From assembly GCA_031367435.1 (NCBI GenBank), contig JANLPV010000110.1, forward strand, positions 1 to 64,000: a stretch of 64,000 nucleotides of DNA, in the 5' to 3' direction. Position numbers and translations under genes: made by a program. Shown one piece after another: positions 34,470-43,797 of this stretch (position 1 is the first letter of the stretch; the number at the start of each line of letters is the position of its first letter). The notes beneath the pieces are model-generated. The model worked only from the letters and a program-made list of their open reading frames with translations. It did not search any database and was not told the origin of the DNA. This DNA is from WLMZ01 sp031367435 (GTDB lineage Bacteria; Actinomycetota; Acidimicrobiia; Acidimicrobiales; Ilumatobacteraceae).

Positions 34470-35597
34470 TCAGGTCGGGTTGGTGATTTCACGTCGTTCG
34501 AAGGTGATCTCCTCGACGAAGTCTGTGTCGACGGCGACACCGAAACCGACACCGGTGGGTACCTCGATCTCGCCGTTGGTCAGGTGGAACGGCGCAGTGA
34601 TGTCGCGTGACCAGTAGCGCCTGGTCGCCGAGATATCACCGGGCAGGGTAAAACCCGCCAATGAGGCCAGGGCGAGGTTCGCGGCGCGACCGATGCCGGT
34701 CTCCAACATGCCGCCACACCACACCGGAATGCCTTCACGGACGCAGAGATCGTGAATCTCGACGGCAGCGAGATAGCCGCCGACACGCGCTGGCTTGATG
34801 TTGATGATGTCGACGGCCTGCAACGCCAATGCCGATCGCACGTGATCGATCGACCGAATCGCTTCATCGAGACACACGGGTGTGGTGATATGACGACGGA
34901 GTTCGGCATGACCAACCAGATCGTCTTCGCCGAATGGCTGCTCGATCAGCAGCAACCCGAACGCGTCGAGTTGGCGCAGGTGATCGATGTCGGAGGTTGA
35001 GTAGGCAGTGTTGGCATCCACCTGCAACAAGATGTCGGGGTTCGCCTCGCGTACCCTCCGCACGGGTTCGATGTCGAAGCCCGGCTCAATCTTGAGCTTG
35101 ATCCGCGCGTAGCCCTCAGCGACGTATTCGCCGACGAGGTCGACGAGCTCATCGACGGTGTCGGTGATGCCCACCGAAACGCCCACGGGCACCGCCACGC
35201 GAGTCGCGCCGAGCCACTGTTGGAACGACTGCGGCTCGGCGCGTAGCTGAGCATCGAGCAGCGCCATCTCGAGCGCGCTCTTGGCCATGCGGTGTCCCTT
35301 TACCGGTTCGAGGATCTTGGCAACGTCGTCGGCACGCAGCGGTCCGGCGGCGAAGAGACGTGGAATGAGATGTTCAGCGAACACGTAGTCGGCCGCATTG
35401 TGGAACTCGCTGAGATAGAGCGGTTCGGACTCGATCGCCGATTCACCCCAGCCCTCGCCGAGATCGGTGATGACGCGCACGATCATGATCTCGCGGACGG
35501 ACTCGGTGCCGAAACTGGTTCGAAATGGGCGCACGAGAGGCATGCGCAATTTGCGCAGCTCGAACAGCTCGGGTGTCAACGTCGGCGGGGATTGCAT
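34470..35597 (-). CDS. menC: o-Succinylbenzoate synthase / N-succinylamino acid racemase (enolase superfamily)
   Basis: 375 aa from ATG 35597. The enolase-superfamily barrel residues are present: catalytic KxK in RIKLKIEPG, metal ligands Asp (LLQVDANTAYS), Glu (LIEQPFGEDD) and Asp-Glu (VCLDEAIRS), and the second Lys in INIKPARVGG. The sequence is of the MenC-2/NSAR type, which makes o-succinylbenzoate for menaquinone and often also racemises N-acylamino acids. No other men genes are in the window, so which activity matters here is open. It ends 65 bases before purL on the same strand. Confidence 0.82.
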   Translation of the reverse strand: MQSPPTLTPELFELRKLRMPLVRPFRTSFGTESVREIMIVRVITDLGEGWGESAIESEPLYLSEFHNAADYVFAEHLIPRLFAAGPLRADDVAKILEPVKGHRMAKSALEMALLDAQLRAEPQSFQQWLGATRVAVPVGVSVGITDTVDELVDLVGEYVAEGYARIKLKIEPGFDIEPVRRVREANPDILLQVDANTAYSTSDIDHLRQLDAFGLLLIEQPFGEDDLVGHAELRRHITTPVCLDEAIRSIDHVRSALALQAVDIINIKPARVGGYLAAVEIHDLCVREGIPVWCGGMLETGIGRAANLALASLAGFTLPGDISATRRYWSRDITAPFHLTNGEIEVPTGVGFGVAVDTDFVEEITFERREITNPT

Positions 35598-35652
35598 TAG
35601 TGCAACTGTGACACGCGCAGGCAACGACGGGCGACAGATTGATCGTTGCCGC

Positions 35653-36558
35653 TCAGGTCTGGCGGGGGAGTAGCACCGCGGAGGCCGCCTCGAGCTCGTG
35701 GACCCACGCCTCGGCGTCTGTCGGCTCGGAGATCGGCAACACAACAAACTTCGTGGTCCCGACATCCACGAAGCGGTCGATGAGCGCGAGGAGCTGGTCC
35801 CAACCCTGCGGCACGAGTGCGCCGACATCGTCAATGTCGGGTCGACGTGCGGCGAGTCCTGCCATCAATGCGTCGGGCAACGGTCGATGGGCGTACGGGA
35901 TCAGCGCGCCAAAGTGATCGTCGGGCACTATGCGGTCGTGTTCTCGTGCGACTTGCTCGATCAGCGGACGCGCCGTGGCGATGTCGGCTGGCGTGACAAA
36001 CGATGGCAGCCACCCGTCGGCGAGCCGGCCCACTCGCTTCAGTTCTGAGGGTGCAATACCGCCGAGCCACACCTCGAGTGGCTGTTGTTTTGGCTTCGGT
36101 TGTACACGCAGGCCCTCGTAGTGAAATCTGTCGCCGTGAAAGGTGACCGCTGCGTCGCTCCAACACGAACGCATCACGGTGAGAGCTTCGTCGAAGATTT
36201 TGGCGCGGTCTTTACGTTCGACTCCGAACGCTTGTTGCTCATGGGGATCAGCCACACCGAGACCGAAGGCCGGAAGGAGGCGGCCGTTGGAGAGTCGGTC
36301 GAGAGTGGCCAACTCTTTTGCGAGAACCACCGGGTTCCGACCGGGCAGCACCATCACGCTCATCCCGAACTTGAGGCGCGTCGTCCGTCCCGCAGCGAAC
36401 GACATCGCAACCAGTGGGTCTGGGGCCTCGCCACCGATGCGCTCGCTCAACCAGAGACTGTCGAAGCGCAGACGTTCAAGTGCGTCGACCACGATGCCGA
36501 AGCCGTCGTCATTGAGCTTGGTACGAACGCCCAACCCGTAGCCGATACGAACCTTCAC
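35653..36558 (-). CDS. LLM-class (F420-dependent type) oxidoreductase
   Basis: 301 aa from GTG 36558. A luciferase-like barrel: KVRIGYGLGVRT at the start, LRFDSLWLSERIG, TTRLKFGMSVMVLPGRNPVVLAKELATLDRLSNGR (seen in segments) and EVWLGGIAPSELKRVGRLADG. These are typical of actinobacterial F420-dependent members. Substrate unknown. The gene starts 23 bases after the hydrolase stop. Confidence 0.85.
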   Translation of the reverse strand: MKVRIGYGLGVRTKLNDDGFGIVVDALERLRFDSLWLSERIGGEAPDPLVAMSFAAGRTTRLKFGMSVMVLPGRNPVVLAKELATLDRLSNGRLLPAFGLGVADPHEQQAFGVERKDRAKIFDEALTVMRSCWSDAAVTFHGDRFHYEGLRVQPKPKQQPLEVWLGGIAPSELKRVGRLADGWLPSFVTPADIATARPLIEQVAREHDRIVPDDHFGALIPYAHRPLPDALMAGLAARRPDIDDVGALVPQGWDQLLALIDRFVDVGTTKFVVLPISEPTDAEAWVHELEAASAVLLPRQT

Positions 36559-36581
36559 GATGCGCTCACGAACGGTGCTGC

Positions 36582-37301
36582 CTATCCGCGCACGATGCGT
36601 TCGAGGATGTCGGCTGTCTGCGCTGGCTGCGATGCAAACGGCGAGTGATCGGTCGCGAGCGTTTCGACATGCGTGCATCGTTGGGCCATGTGATCTTGAT
36701 GCGCCAGCGCGATCGCCTGATCGTCGGTGCAGCGCACGTAGGTGGAGTCGATGTCGTGCCATGCAGCCGCCGTCAGCGCCTGCATGAACGTGGCGAAGGG
36801 CTGCGCACAGAGCCGGGCAACGTTGGCTGGCGTAGCCGCAGGGTTGCAATGTTCGTAGAAGGCGGCTCGGGCCCGCTCGGGGTTGATGGTGCTCAGTCCA
36901 CCCTCTCCGAGGACGATTGCTGCACCCAGTGCGGTTGGCGCGGCCGGCATCGACTGGAGAACACTCGTGACGCTTTCACCAACGTCGGGGACGAAGGCGG
37001 TGAGGTAGACAAGATGCGTGACGTTCGTCGCGGTCACACCGGCCTGGCTGATGACGGCACCACCGTAGGAGTGGCCGACGAGAATCACGGGCTGGGCGAG
37101 CTTGGCCAGTACCAGTGACACGTGCGCCGCGTCTGCGATGAGATCGCCGAATGGTTCGAGAGAGACGCCGTGTCCGGGCAGGTCAATGGCCAGCGATGGG
37201 ATACCGCGTGTGTCGAGTTCGGCCTGCAAGCTTGACCAGCACCATGCTCCATGCCACGCGCCGTGCACGAGAACCACGATTGGATCCTTGGACGTGTTCA
37301 C
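36582..37301 (-). CDS. Alpha/beta hydrolase
   Basis: 239 aa. Oxyanion region LVHGAWHGAWCW, DLPGHG, nucleophile elbow GHSYGG with catalytic Ser, an acid candidate after strand 6 and a C-terminal DHSPFASQP supplying His. It resembles the small esterase/salicylate-binding-protein-like group. Substrate unknown. First of three closely spaced minus-strand genes leading to menC. Confidence 0.88.
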   Translation of the reverse strand: MNTSKDPIVVLVHGAWHGAWCWSSLQAELDTRGIPSLAIDLPGHGVSLEPFGDLIADAAHVSLVLAKLAQPVILVGHSYGGAVISQAGVTATNVTHLVYLTAFVPDVGESVTSVLQSMPAAPTALGAAIVLGEGGLSTINPERARAAFYEHCNPAATPANVARLCAQPFATFMQALTAAAWHDIDSTYVRCTDDQAIALAHQDHMAQRCTHVETLATDHSPFASQPAQTADILERIVRG

Positions 37302-37343
37302 TCTCGCATCGTGTCACACGACGCAACAGTGTTGACGAGGCGA

Positions 37344-37598
37344 TCAGCGAATGCGGTGATGCAGAGCGTGCATCGCGATGTGATGACGACCCGAGTGATA
37401 GCCCGAGTGATGGTTGGTCACGATCCAGCTCGCGGCAAAGGAGGTGAGCATCACGGTGAGCACCACGCTTGGCTCAGAGAGATGCGCGACCGACGACAGC
37501 AGCCAGGCAGACAGCGCGGCCAAGGCTGTGACGAGGATCGCGAGGAACGCGGTGCGGACCCAAAGGTGGCTGCGATGTGTTGTCATGAAGCTGTTCAT
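37344..37598 (-). CDS. Small histidine-rich membrane protein
   Basis: 84 aa from ATG 37598. Two transmembrane segments (LWVRTAFLAILVTALAALSA and VVLTVMLTSFAASWIV) are followed by a tail with many His residues (HHSGYHSGRHHIAMHALHH). The His-rich tail could bind metal, but nothing else supports that. No family recognised. Confidence 0.55.
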   Translation of the reverse strand: MNSFMTTHRSHLWVRTAFLAILVTALAALSAWLLSSVAHLSEPSVVLTVMLTSFAASWIVTNHHSGYHSGRHHIAMHALHHRIR

Positions 37599-37693
37599 AT
37601 CACTCAAACTTTCGTCGTGGGGCGTGCCCTCTCTTATGTCGGCAGTAATTCGTCGAACCGAAATGTTTGTCGTGTGGTCGTAACGTAAATGCC

Positions 37694-38479
37694 ATGTCTC
37701 AGACACTTGCACTGCCGCTCGACCCGCTCTCGCTGTTCCGCCTCGATGGCCAAGTCGCCATTGTCACGGGGGCGTCGTCTGGACTCGGTCATAGGTTCTC
37801 GCGGGTTCTGCACGCCGCTGGCGCGACCGTAGTGGTGGCTGCACGACGCGCCGATCGCCTCGCCGATCTACTTACCGAACTGCCCGGCGCAGTTGCCGTC
37901 AGCGCTGATCTGACTCGCGATGACGAACGCGAACGTCTTGTCGGCGAAACAATCGAACGCTTTGGCACGGTGCATGTGCTGATCAACAACGCCGGTGTCG
38001 GTCGCAAGGTTGCCGTCGAGCACGAGGATCTCGACACGTTCCGTGGCGCAATGGAATTGAACGTGACGGCCGTCTGGCATCTCAGCAAGTTGGTGGCGGC
38101 GCCGATGGTGGCACAGGGTTACGGCAGCATCGTCAACATTGCGTCGATGCTTGGCCACGTGGGGTCAGCGCCCGTGAAGCAGGCTCACTACTGTGCATCG
38201 AAGGGCGCGGTGGTGAACCTCACTCGTGAACTGGCGTTGCAATGGGCGCGCAAGGGCGTGCGCGTGAACGCGCTGTGTCCCGGTTGGTTCGACAGCGAGA
38301 TGACCGCGGGCATGGACACCGACGAAGGCAGCCAGCGCTTCATTGCCAGCAACTCGCCCATTCCGCGCATGGGTGAGGCACACGAACTTGACGGTGCCCT
38401 GTTGCTACTTGCGAGTGCTGCCAGCAGCTTTATGACCGGTCAATCGGTGATCGTCGATGGTGGTTGGACGGCGCGTTGA
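37694..38479 (+). CDS. Short-chain dehydrogenase/reductase
   Basis: 261 aa from ATG 37694. Cofactor motif TGASSGLGH near residue 25, NNAGVG near 100, active-site Ser in NIASMLG, Tyr-x-x-x-Lys in YCASKGA, and the C-terminal SVIVDGGW typical of classical SDRs. Arg residues after strand 2 (AARRADR) favour NADP. Substrate unknown. It converges with the amidase gene. Confidence 0.92.
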   Translation: MSQTLALPLDPLSLFRLDGQVAIVTGASSGLGHRFSRVLHAAGATVVVAARRADRLADLLTELPGAVAVSADLTRDDERERLVGETIERFGTVHVLINNAGVGRKVAVEHEDLDTFRGAMELNVTAVWHLSKLVAAPMVAQGYGSIVNIASMLGHVGSAPVKQAHYCASKGAVVNLTRELALQWARKGVRVNALCPGWFDSEMTAGMDTDEGSQRFIASNSPIPRMGEAHELDGALLLLASAASSFMTGQSVIVDGGWTAR

Positions 38480-38484
38480 GAAGT

Positions 38485-38498
38485 GGCGGCAAGCCGCC
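38485..38498. terminator. Short GC hairpin between convergent genes
   Basis: GGCGG (38485-38489) and CCGCC (38494-38498) form a small stem with a four-base loop, 6 bases after the SDR stop and 19 bases before the amidase stop. There is no T tract, so a bidirectional terminator role is only possible. Confidence 0.3.
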
Positions 38499-38516
38499 GT
38501 ATGTGTCGCGCACGCT

Positions 38517-39956
38517 TCACAGTGGCGGAGTGCGCTGGGCCCACGGCTGTGCCCGTTCGAGTTGGCTGGCGATACGAATGAGCACGTCCTCGCGCCCGTA
38601 ACCCGCCACTAACTGCACGCCAACCGGTAGGCCCGCTGCGGTCCAGTGCAATGGCACGCTGATCGCGGGCTGCCCGGAGGTGTTCCAAGCCGGCGTGAAC
38701 GGCACGAACGCGCCAGCCCGCGCGAGCGGTGCCATTGGCTGGTCAGCGTTGTTGGCGAACGTGCCGAGCGGCGGGGGAACCTGCGCGAGTGTCGGGGTGA
38801 GGAGCAGATCCCATCCCTGTGTCCACCATGCCTGCACAGCGCGCCTGAACTGAGCCACTGCCTGCTGAGCGCGGGCGTAGTCGATGGAGGTGAACAGCTT
38901 GGCAAAGTCGGCCTGGGCGCGGTTCATTGGTTCGAATTCATCGGCCGTGAGCGGTCGCCCGATCGTTTCCTCGAAGCGGCTCAACGACACCCCCATGTTG
39001 GTACTCCAGAGGGCACCGAACTGCGAGGCGAAGCTCGCGTCCTCGAGCGCGGCGGGCCACGCCGGTTCCACATGGTGACCGAGCGATTCGAGCAATGCCG
39101 CGGCCGCCTGTGCAGCTTCGACGCACTCGTGGTCGACGTGACCACCTTGAGGATGATGATCGAGTAGCCCGATTCTCAACCGGCCGGGCTCGGCCCCGAG
39201 TTCGTCGATGTACGGACGTGTCGGGGCGGGGGCCATGACCGTGTCGCCGATGCCGGGCCCACGGGTGGCGTCGAGCAGTGCAGCGGTATCGCGCACAGTT
39301 CTGCTCACGCAGTGCTCCACCCCGAGACCGCTTTCGTCGCGAGCTGGGCCGAACGTGATGCGACCTTGGCTCGGTTTGAGACCGACGAGGCCGCAGCAGG
39401 ACGCGGGAATGCGAATCGATCCGCCGCCGTCGCTGGCGTGGGCGAATGGAACCATGCCCGCCGCGACTGCGGCAGCGGATCCGCCGCTCGAGCCTCCCGG
39501 CGTGCGTGACGTGTCCCACGGGTTGCGTGTTGGCCCCCAGGCCAAAGGTTCGGTTGTGGGCACACTGCCGAGTTCAGGGCTGTTCGTGCGGCCAGCGATG
39601 ACAAGGCCGGCGCCACGGTAGCGAGCGACGAGCGTGGTGTCGATGGGAGAGATGGTGTTCGCGTTCTTCAACGCAACGTTGCCGTTGGAGATGCGCTGAC
39701 CCGCATAGGTGGCGAAGAGATCCTTGAGCAAGAACGGTACGCCACGAAATGGACCTGACGGCAGGTCAGGGTCGGTAGCTACATCGCGCGCGTGATCGAA
39801 CCAGCGAATCACCACGGCGTTCAGTGCGGGGTCGAGCCGTTCGATCCGTTCGATCGCCGCGTCCAGCAGCTCAACCGGTGTGGCGTCACGCTTGGCAACA
39901 AGACTCGCCTGGTCTGTCGCGTCCATCCATTGTGTGTCATCGGCCAAAGAAGTCAT
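38517..39956 (-). CDS. Amidase (amidase signature family)
   Basis: 479 aa from ATG 39956. The Ser-cisSer-Lys machinery is complete: Lys in GVPFLLKDLFA, the Gly/Ser-rich signature GGSSGGSAAAVAAGMVPFAH, and DGGGSIRIPASCCGLVGLKP. Hydrolyses amides; members range from amino-acid amidases to 6-aminohexanoate-cyclic-dimer hydrolases. No GatB or GatC is nearby, so it is not a tRNA amidotransferase subunit. Divergent from the MFS gene. Confidence 0.9.
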   Translation of the reverse strand: MTSLADDTQWMDATDQASLVAKRDATPVELLDAAIERIERLDPALNAVVIRWFDHARDVATDPDLPSGPFRGVPFLLKDLFATYAGQRISNGNVALKNANTISPIDTTLVARYRGAGLVIAGRTNSPELGSVPTTEPLAWGPTRNPWDTSRTPGGSSGGSAAAVAAGMVPFAHASDGGGSIRIPASCCGLVGLKPSQGRITFGPARDESGLGVEHCVSRTVRDTAALLDATRGPGIGDTVMAPAPTRPYIDELGAEPGRLRIGLLDHHPQGGHVDHECVEAAQAAAALLESLGHHVEPAWPAALEDASFASQFGALWSTNMGVSLSRFEETIGRPLTADEFEPMNRAQADFAKLFTSIDYARAQQAVAQFRRAVQAWWTQGWDLLLTPTLAQVPPPLGTFANNADQPMAPLARAGAFVPFTPAWNTSGQPAISVPLHWTAAGLPVGVQLVAGYGREDVLIRIASQLERAQPWAQRTPPL

Positions 39957-40020
39957 CTGGCTTGTGTAACACAGATTGAGGTCCCGTTTCCGTAGTGGGT
40001 TTCTGTAGGGTCGTCGTTCT

Positions 40021-41316
40021 GTGACTGAATCCCGACCCGTCACCTCCGTGCCATCCGGCCGTGCGGTGCTCGCTGACCGTGACGTACGTATTCTGCTTGG
40101 CTCATATCTGCTGATCTCGTTGGGCATTGCGCTGCAGGCCGCAGTGCTGGGCAAGCAGATCTACGACATCACCGGACGCGCGATCGATCTGGCGTGGTTG
40201 GGACTCGCCGAGTTTGCTCCGGCACCCGTGTTGGTGTTGCTCACCGGTTCACTCGCTGACCGTTTCAATCGCAAGAAGATCGCAGGCCTTGCATTAGCAG
40301 GCGAACTCGCGTGCGCGCTCGCACTGATGTTGTACTCGATCAGTGATCCCACCGCGGTCTGGCCGTTCTTCGTGATCGCTGTTGCGTTCGGGGTGTTTCG
40401 GGCGTTCAACGCGCCGGCAATTCGCGCCCTGCCTCCGATGGTTGCGCCAGATGGTGCATTGCCGCGAGTCGTTGCGTTGTTCAGCGCCACCTGGACCAGC
40501 GCAATCATCGTGGGTCCTGCACTGTCGGGATGGTTGTACTCAATCAATACGTGGGTGCCGTATGCAGTGGTGAGTTTCACCATCTTCGTCGGGCTGATCT
40601 GGCTGCTGACCCTGCAGTTCCGGCGCGAACCCATCGCTCCCGACCCCGACGAGAAGCCATCACTCCGAAGTGCTGTCGAGGGCCTGCGTTTCATCCGGCA
40701 TACGCCCATCGTGCTCGGCGCAATCACGCTCGATCTGTTTGCCGTGTTGTTCGGCGGTGCCGTGGCACTGCTACCGGTGATCGCAAAAGATCGTCTGCAC
40801 GTGGGTGACGTTGCCTACGGTTGGCTGCGCGCTGCTGGCGGTATCGGGGCCGCGTCGATGGCGCTGTTCCTCTCGATCAGACCGTTGCGTCGTCACGTTG
40901 GCAAAGCGCTGTTGATCGCTGTGGCCGTGTTTGGGGCTGCCACGGTGTTGCTCGGTGTCACGCACAACTACGCGATCGCGTTTGTGGCACTCGTCGTACT
41001 CGCCGGAGCCGACATGGTGAGCGTGTTCGTACGAGGCTCACTCGTGCCGCTGGTGACGCCCGACGAAAAGCGGGGACGAGTACTCGCTGTTGAGAACGTG
41101 TTCATCGGCGCATCAAACGAATTGGGTGCGTTCGAAAGTGGTATCGCCGCGCAGTATTTGGGTTTACCCATTGCCATTATCGGTGGTGGCATCGCCACCA
41201 TCGCGGTCGTTGGTGCGTGCATCTTCGTCTTTCCGTCGTTGCGCAACGTCGACCGATTCGAAGACCTCGATCACACGAAGCAGCCGCCGAACACCGCGCA
41301 TCCCGACCTCACGTAG
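40021..41316 (+). CDS. MFS transporter (EntS-like)
   Basis: 431 aa from GTG 40021. About twelve transmembrane segments; the motif GSLADRFNRKK between helices 2 and 3 is the MFS loop signature. Overall it resembles the MFS_3/enterobactin-exporter-like group. Its last helix (AIIGGGIATIAVVGACIFVF) and stop lie inside the convergent flavoprotein gene, overlapping it by 153 bp. The stop codon is part of the first 15-bp repeat unit at 41302. Confidence 0.88.
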   Translation: MTESRPVTSVPSGRAVLADRDVRILLGSYLLISLGIALQAAVLGKQIYDITGRAIDLAWLGLAEFAPAPVLVLLTGSLADRFNRKKIAGLALAGELACALALMLYSISDPTAVWPFFVIAVAFGVFRAFNAPAIRALPPMVAPDGALPRVVALFSATWTSAIIVGPALSGWLYSINTWVPYAVVSFTIFVGLIWLLTLQFRREPIAPDPDEKPSLRSAVEGLRFIRHTPIVLGAITLDLFAVLFGGAVALLPVIAKDRLHVGDVAYGWLRAAGGIGAASMALFLSIRPLRRHVGKALLIAVAVFGAATVLLGVTHNYAIAFVALVVLAGADMVSVFVRGSLVPLVTPDEKRGRVLAVENVFIGASNELGAFESGIAAQYLGLPIAIIGGGIATIAVVGACIFVFPSLRNVDRFEDLDHTKQPPNTAHPDLT

Positions 41317-42801
41317 CCCGACCTCACGTAGCCCGACATCGCGCGGACTCGTGTCGCGCGAACTGGCATCGTCAGGCGAGGTTTCACCTGGGCGACGCAT
41401 GAGCCATCGCAGCTTTTGCGCCTTTTCGAACGCGCTTTCATATGCGACCTGGCCAATACCCGTTGCATACGTGGGATAGATGTGTACGAGATTGCTGATA
41501 TCGCTGATCTTCATCTCGTGATGGATCGCAAGCGCCAACTCGTGGATCATCTCACCCGCGCTCGGAGCGAGGATGTGCGCACCAACGATGCGGCCCTTGG
41601 TCGTCACCACCACGATTGCGCCGTTCGTTGAACTGTCGGTACGCGCTCGATCGTTGTGAGCGAGATCGAGTTGCCACACGTCGACGTCATCGCCGAAGGC
41701 GGCCTCGGCCTCGGTGATGGTGAGGCCCGCATGGGCGAGCTCGGGATCGGTGAACGTGCACCACGGCATGAAGTCATCGACGTTGCCCTTGCCTGGGAAG
41801 AACATGTCGCGAATGGCTCGCACGCCTTCATACGCGGCGGAGTGTGTGAAATGTGATCGTCCAGCGACATCGCCCACTGCGTAGATCGATCGCACGTTGG
41901 TGCGGCCGCGGCCATCGACCACCACTCCAGACGGTCCGATCTCGATGCCGAGTTGCTCGAGCCCGAGCGCGTCGGCGTTCGCTCGCCGGCCCGTGGCGAC
42001 GAGGATGCCCTCAGCAGAAAACGAATGCTCTTTGCCGTCGATGCTGGCGTGCACCGTGCGGATTGAACCATCGGTCGTCACCCGCAACGGCTCAGCCCCG
42101 AGGCGCACATCAACGCCTTCGGCGCGCAGCGTCGAGGTCAACATCTGCACGAGCGCGGGTTCGTCACGCGGCAAAATGCTGTGATCGCGCTGCAACATAG
42201 TGGTACCGATGCCGAGCCTCACAAAGGCCTGCGCCATCTCCACGCCCACCGGGCCGCCACCGAGAATGATCATGGTGGCCGGGGGCGCCTCAAGATCGAA
42301 TAGCTGGTCGCTGGTGAGGAACCCCGCATCGAGAAGGCCTTCGATCTCTGGAACTACCGGGGAGCTGCCGGTGCACAACATGATGAAGCTGCCCTCAAGT
42401 ACGAGCGTGTGATCAGCGCTTGCAACCGTGACCTCGTTAGGTCCGGTGATCGTGCCATTGCCGCTCACAATCGTGATGCCCATGTTGCGATAGCGGCTTG
42501 GGTCGTCATCGGTGCGACCGATCTCGGCCTGCACTGATCGCACCCGACGCCACACCATCGCCAGATCGATCTGTGGCTCGACGCTGTGCAAACCGAACTC
42601 GTCGGCGTGACGGATGGTGTGCGCAGCCTTGGCCGAGGCGAGCAATGCCTTCGATGGTACGCATCCGGCCCAGAGGCGGGTGCCGCCAACCCGACCGCGT
42701 TCGATGACGGCGACGTCGAGATCAAGCGTGGCTGCAAACTCGGCAGCTGCGATCCCACCTGATCCCATGCCGATGATGATCAGGTCGTAGTGCTCGGTCA
42801 T
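41164..42801 (-). CDS. Flavoprotein disulfide reductase-like protein with one Cys missing
   Basis: 545 aa from ATG 42801, overlapping the upstream stop (ATGA). FAD motif LIIIGMGSGGIAAAEFA, NAD motif MIILGGGPVGVEMAQAFVRL, FAD site YAVGDVAGR and a C-terminal dimer domain (HIYPTYATGIGQVAYESAF) place it with mercuric reductase/lipoamide dehydrogenase-like enzymes. The redox motif, normally GGTC-x4-C, reads GGTRLWAGC: Arg42 replaces the first Cys while Cys47 remains, so classical disulfide chemistry is unlikely. About 80 residues follow the normal domain end, with LREVG repeats and a charged tail, of which about 50 are antisense to the MFS gene. Confidence 0.85.
   Translation of the reverse strand: MTEHYDLIIIGMGSGGIAAAEFAATLDLDVAVIERGRVGGTRLWAGCVPSKALLASAKAAHTIRHADEFGLHSVEPQIDLAMVWRRVRSVQAEIGRTDDDPSRYRNMGITIVSGNGTITGPNEVTVASADHTLVLEGSFIMLCTGSSPVVPEIEGLLDAGFLTSDQLFDLEAPPATMIILGGGPVGVEMAQAFVRLGIGTTMLQRDHSILPRDEPALVQMLTSTLRAEGVDVRLGAEPLRVTTDGSIRTVHASIDGKEHSFSAEGILVATGRRANADALGLEQLGIEIGPSGVVVDGRGRTNVRSIYAVGDVAGRSHFTHSAAYEGVRAIRDMFFPGKGNVDDFMPWCTFTDPELAHAGLTITEAEAAFGDDVDVWQLDLAHNDRARTDSSTNGAIVVVTTKGRIVGAHILAPSAGEMIHELALAIHHEMKISDISNLVHIYPTYATGIGQVAYESAFEKAQKLRWLMRRPGETSPDDASSRDTSPRDVGLREVGLREVGMRGVRRLLRVIEVFESVDVAQRRKDEDARTNDRDGGDATTDNGNG
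41302..41340. repeat. 15-bp tandem repeat at convergent gene ends
   Basis: CCCGACCTCACGTAG is present twice perfectly (41302-41316, 41317-41331) followed by a partial third copy. The first unit carries the MFS stop codon; on the minus strand it encodes LREVGLREVG in the tail of the flavoprotein. Confidence 0.8.
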
Positions 42802-43736
42802 CTCGAGCCGTTGTGACGAAAGACGAGCCACGCGACCAACGGGATCACGATCCAAGCGAGAAAGGTGAGCACGATTGCATACAACGCGAAGTTGAAGCTC
42901 GCGTCACGCGGTGGATTTCCTGCAGCGCCGATCGTCTCCCACAATGCCTTCATTGGTTGATCGGTGCAGAGACGGATCCTCCTTCGTGACACGGCCGCGC
43001 CGTAGAGAGCCGCCCAAGCAATCGCGGCGAGAACGAGCACGAGCACCGCACCGAAGATCACTGTCGCTGGCCCTGATTTGATCGCGCTTCGGAGCAGGTT
43101 CTGGATCGCAGAAAGGATTGTTGTGAGAAAGGCCCCACCCAAGAGAAACGTCGGTAGACCAAGCGTTTGACCCTTGAAGCCCTGCTCTACCTGAATTGCG
43201 TTGATGCGCGCACGTCTGAGCATGTGGTGTTCGTCCGAGCCCCACACTGAGTTCGCTTCGCGCCGTTCGTACAACTTGCGAATTCGGGTGATGAGCGTGT
43301 TCTGATGACCTCTCACGATCCATTGTGTGATGAGTCCAACCATCCACGATGCCACCGGTTTGAGCGGTCCAATGCGTGGCAGCGTTGCCGCTCGGGCGCC
43401 ATTGCGATCGAGTACTTCGATCGAGCGCATCGCCATTCGATGCGCCTCTTCGAATCGATCGGGGCGCCACAAGGGGAGTGTCTTCGACAACTCGTTGACG
43501 ATGTCCTGCTCGACCTTGCCGCGACCTCCAATCTCTTCAAGCAGCTGCCCCTTCTCCTCGGGTGTGTTCGCGCGGAGCACGCGCAACGCATCGATTCGGT
43601 CGAGGATGAGTTCGTCAAGTACCTTGCCGCCCACTTCGGCGACTTGGCGCGGCAGCCTGTGGTCGACTCGAGACGAGGCCGTACCGGACGAGTCTTGGGA
43701 GTCCGGCTCGTTCTCATTCGACGGCGTTGCGCTCAC
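42798..43736 (-). CDS. Membrane protein of unknown function
   Basis: 312 aa; GTG 43736 is the most likely start. The N-terminal 170 residues are soluble and charged (VGGKVLDELILDRIDALRVL, EEKGQLLEEIGG). Three hydrophobic segments follow (LPTFLLGGAFLTTILSAIQ, VIFGAVLVLVLAAIAWAALY, ALYAIVLTFLAWIVIPLVAW). No family recognised. The stop overlaps the flavoprotein start by 4 bases, so the two are coexpressed. Confidence 0.6.
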   Translation of the reverse strand: MSATPSNENEPDSQDSSGTASSRVDHRLPRQVAEVGGKVLDELILDRIDALRVLRANTPEEKGQLLEEIGGRGKVEQDIVNELSKTLPLWRPDRFEEAHRMAMRSIEVLDRNGARAATLPRIGPLKPVASWMVGLITQWIVRGHQNTLITRIRKLYERREANSVWGSDEHHMLRRARINAIQVEQGFKGQTLGLPTFLLGGAFLTTILSAIQNLLRSAIKSGPATVIFGAVLVLVLAAIAWAALYGAAVSRRRIRLCTDQPMKALWETIGAAGNPPRDASFNFALYAIVLTFLAWIVIPLVAWLVFRHNGSR

Positions 43737-43797
43737 ACCAACACGGTAGTTGTGCTTCTCGCTGGCCGTGTGCACTGCGGCAGGGCAGACTGGGGTC

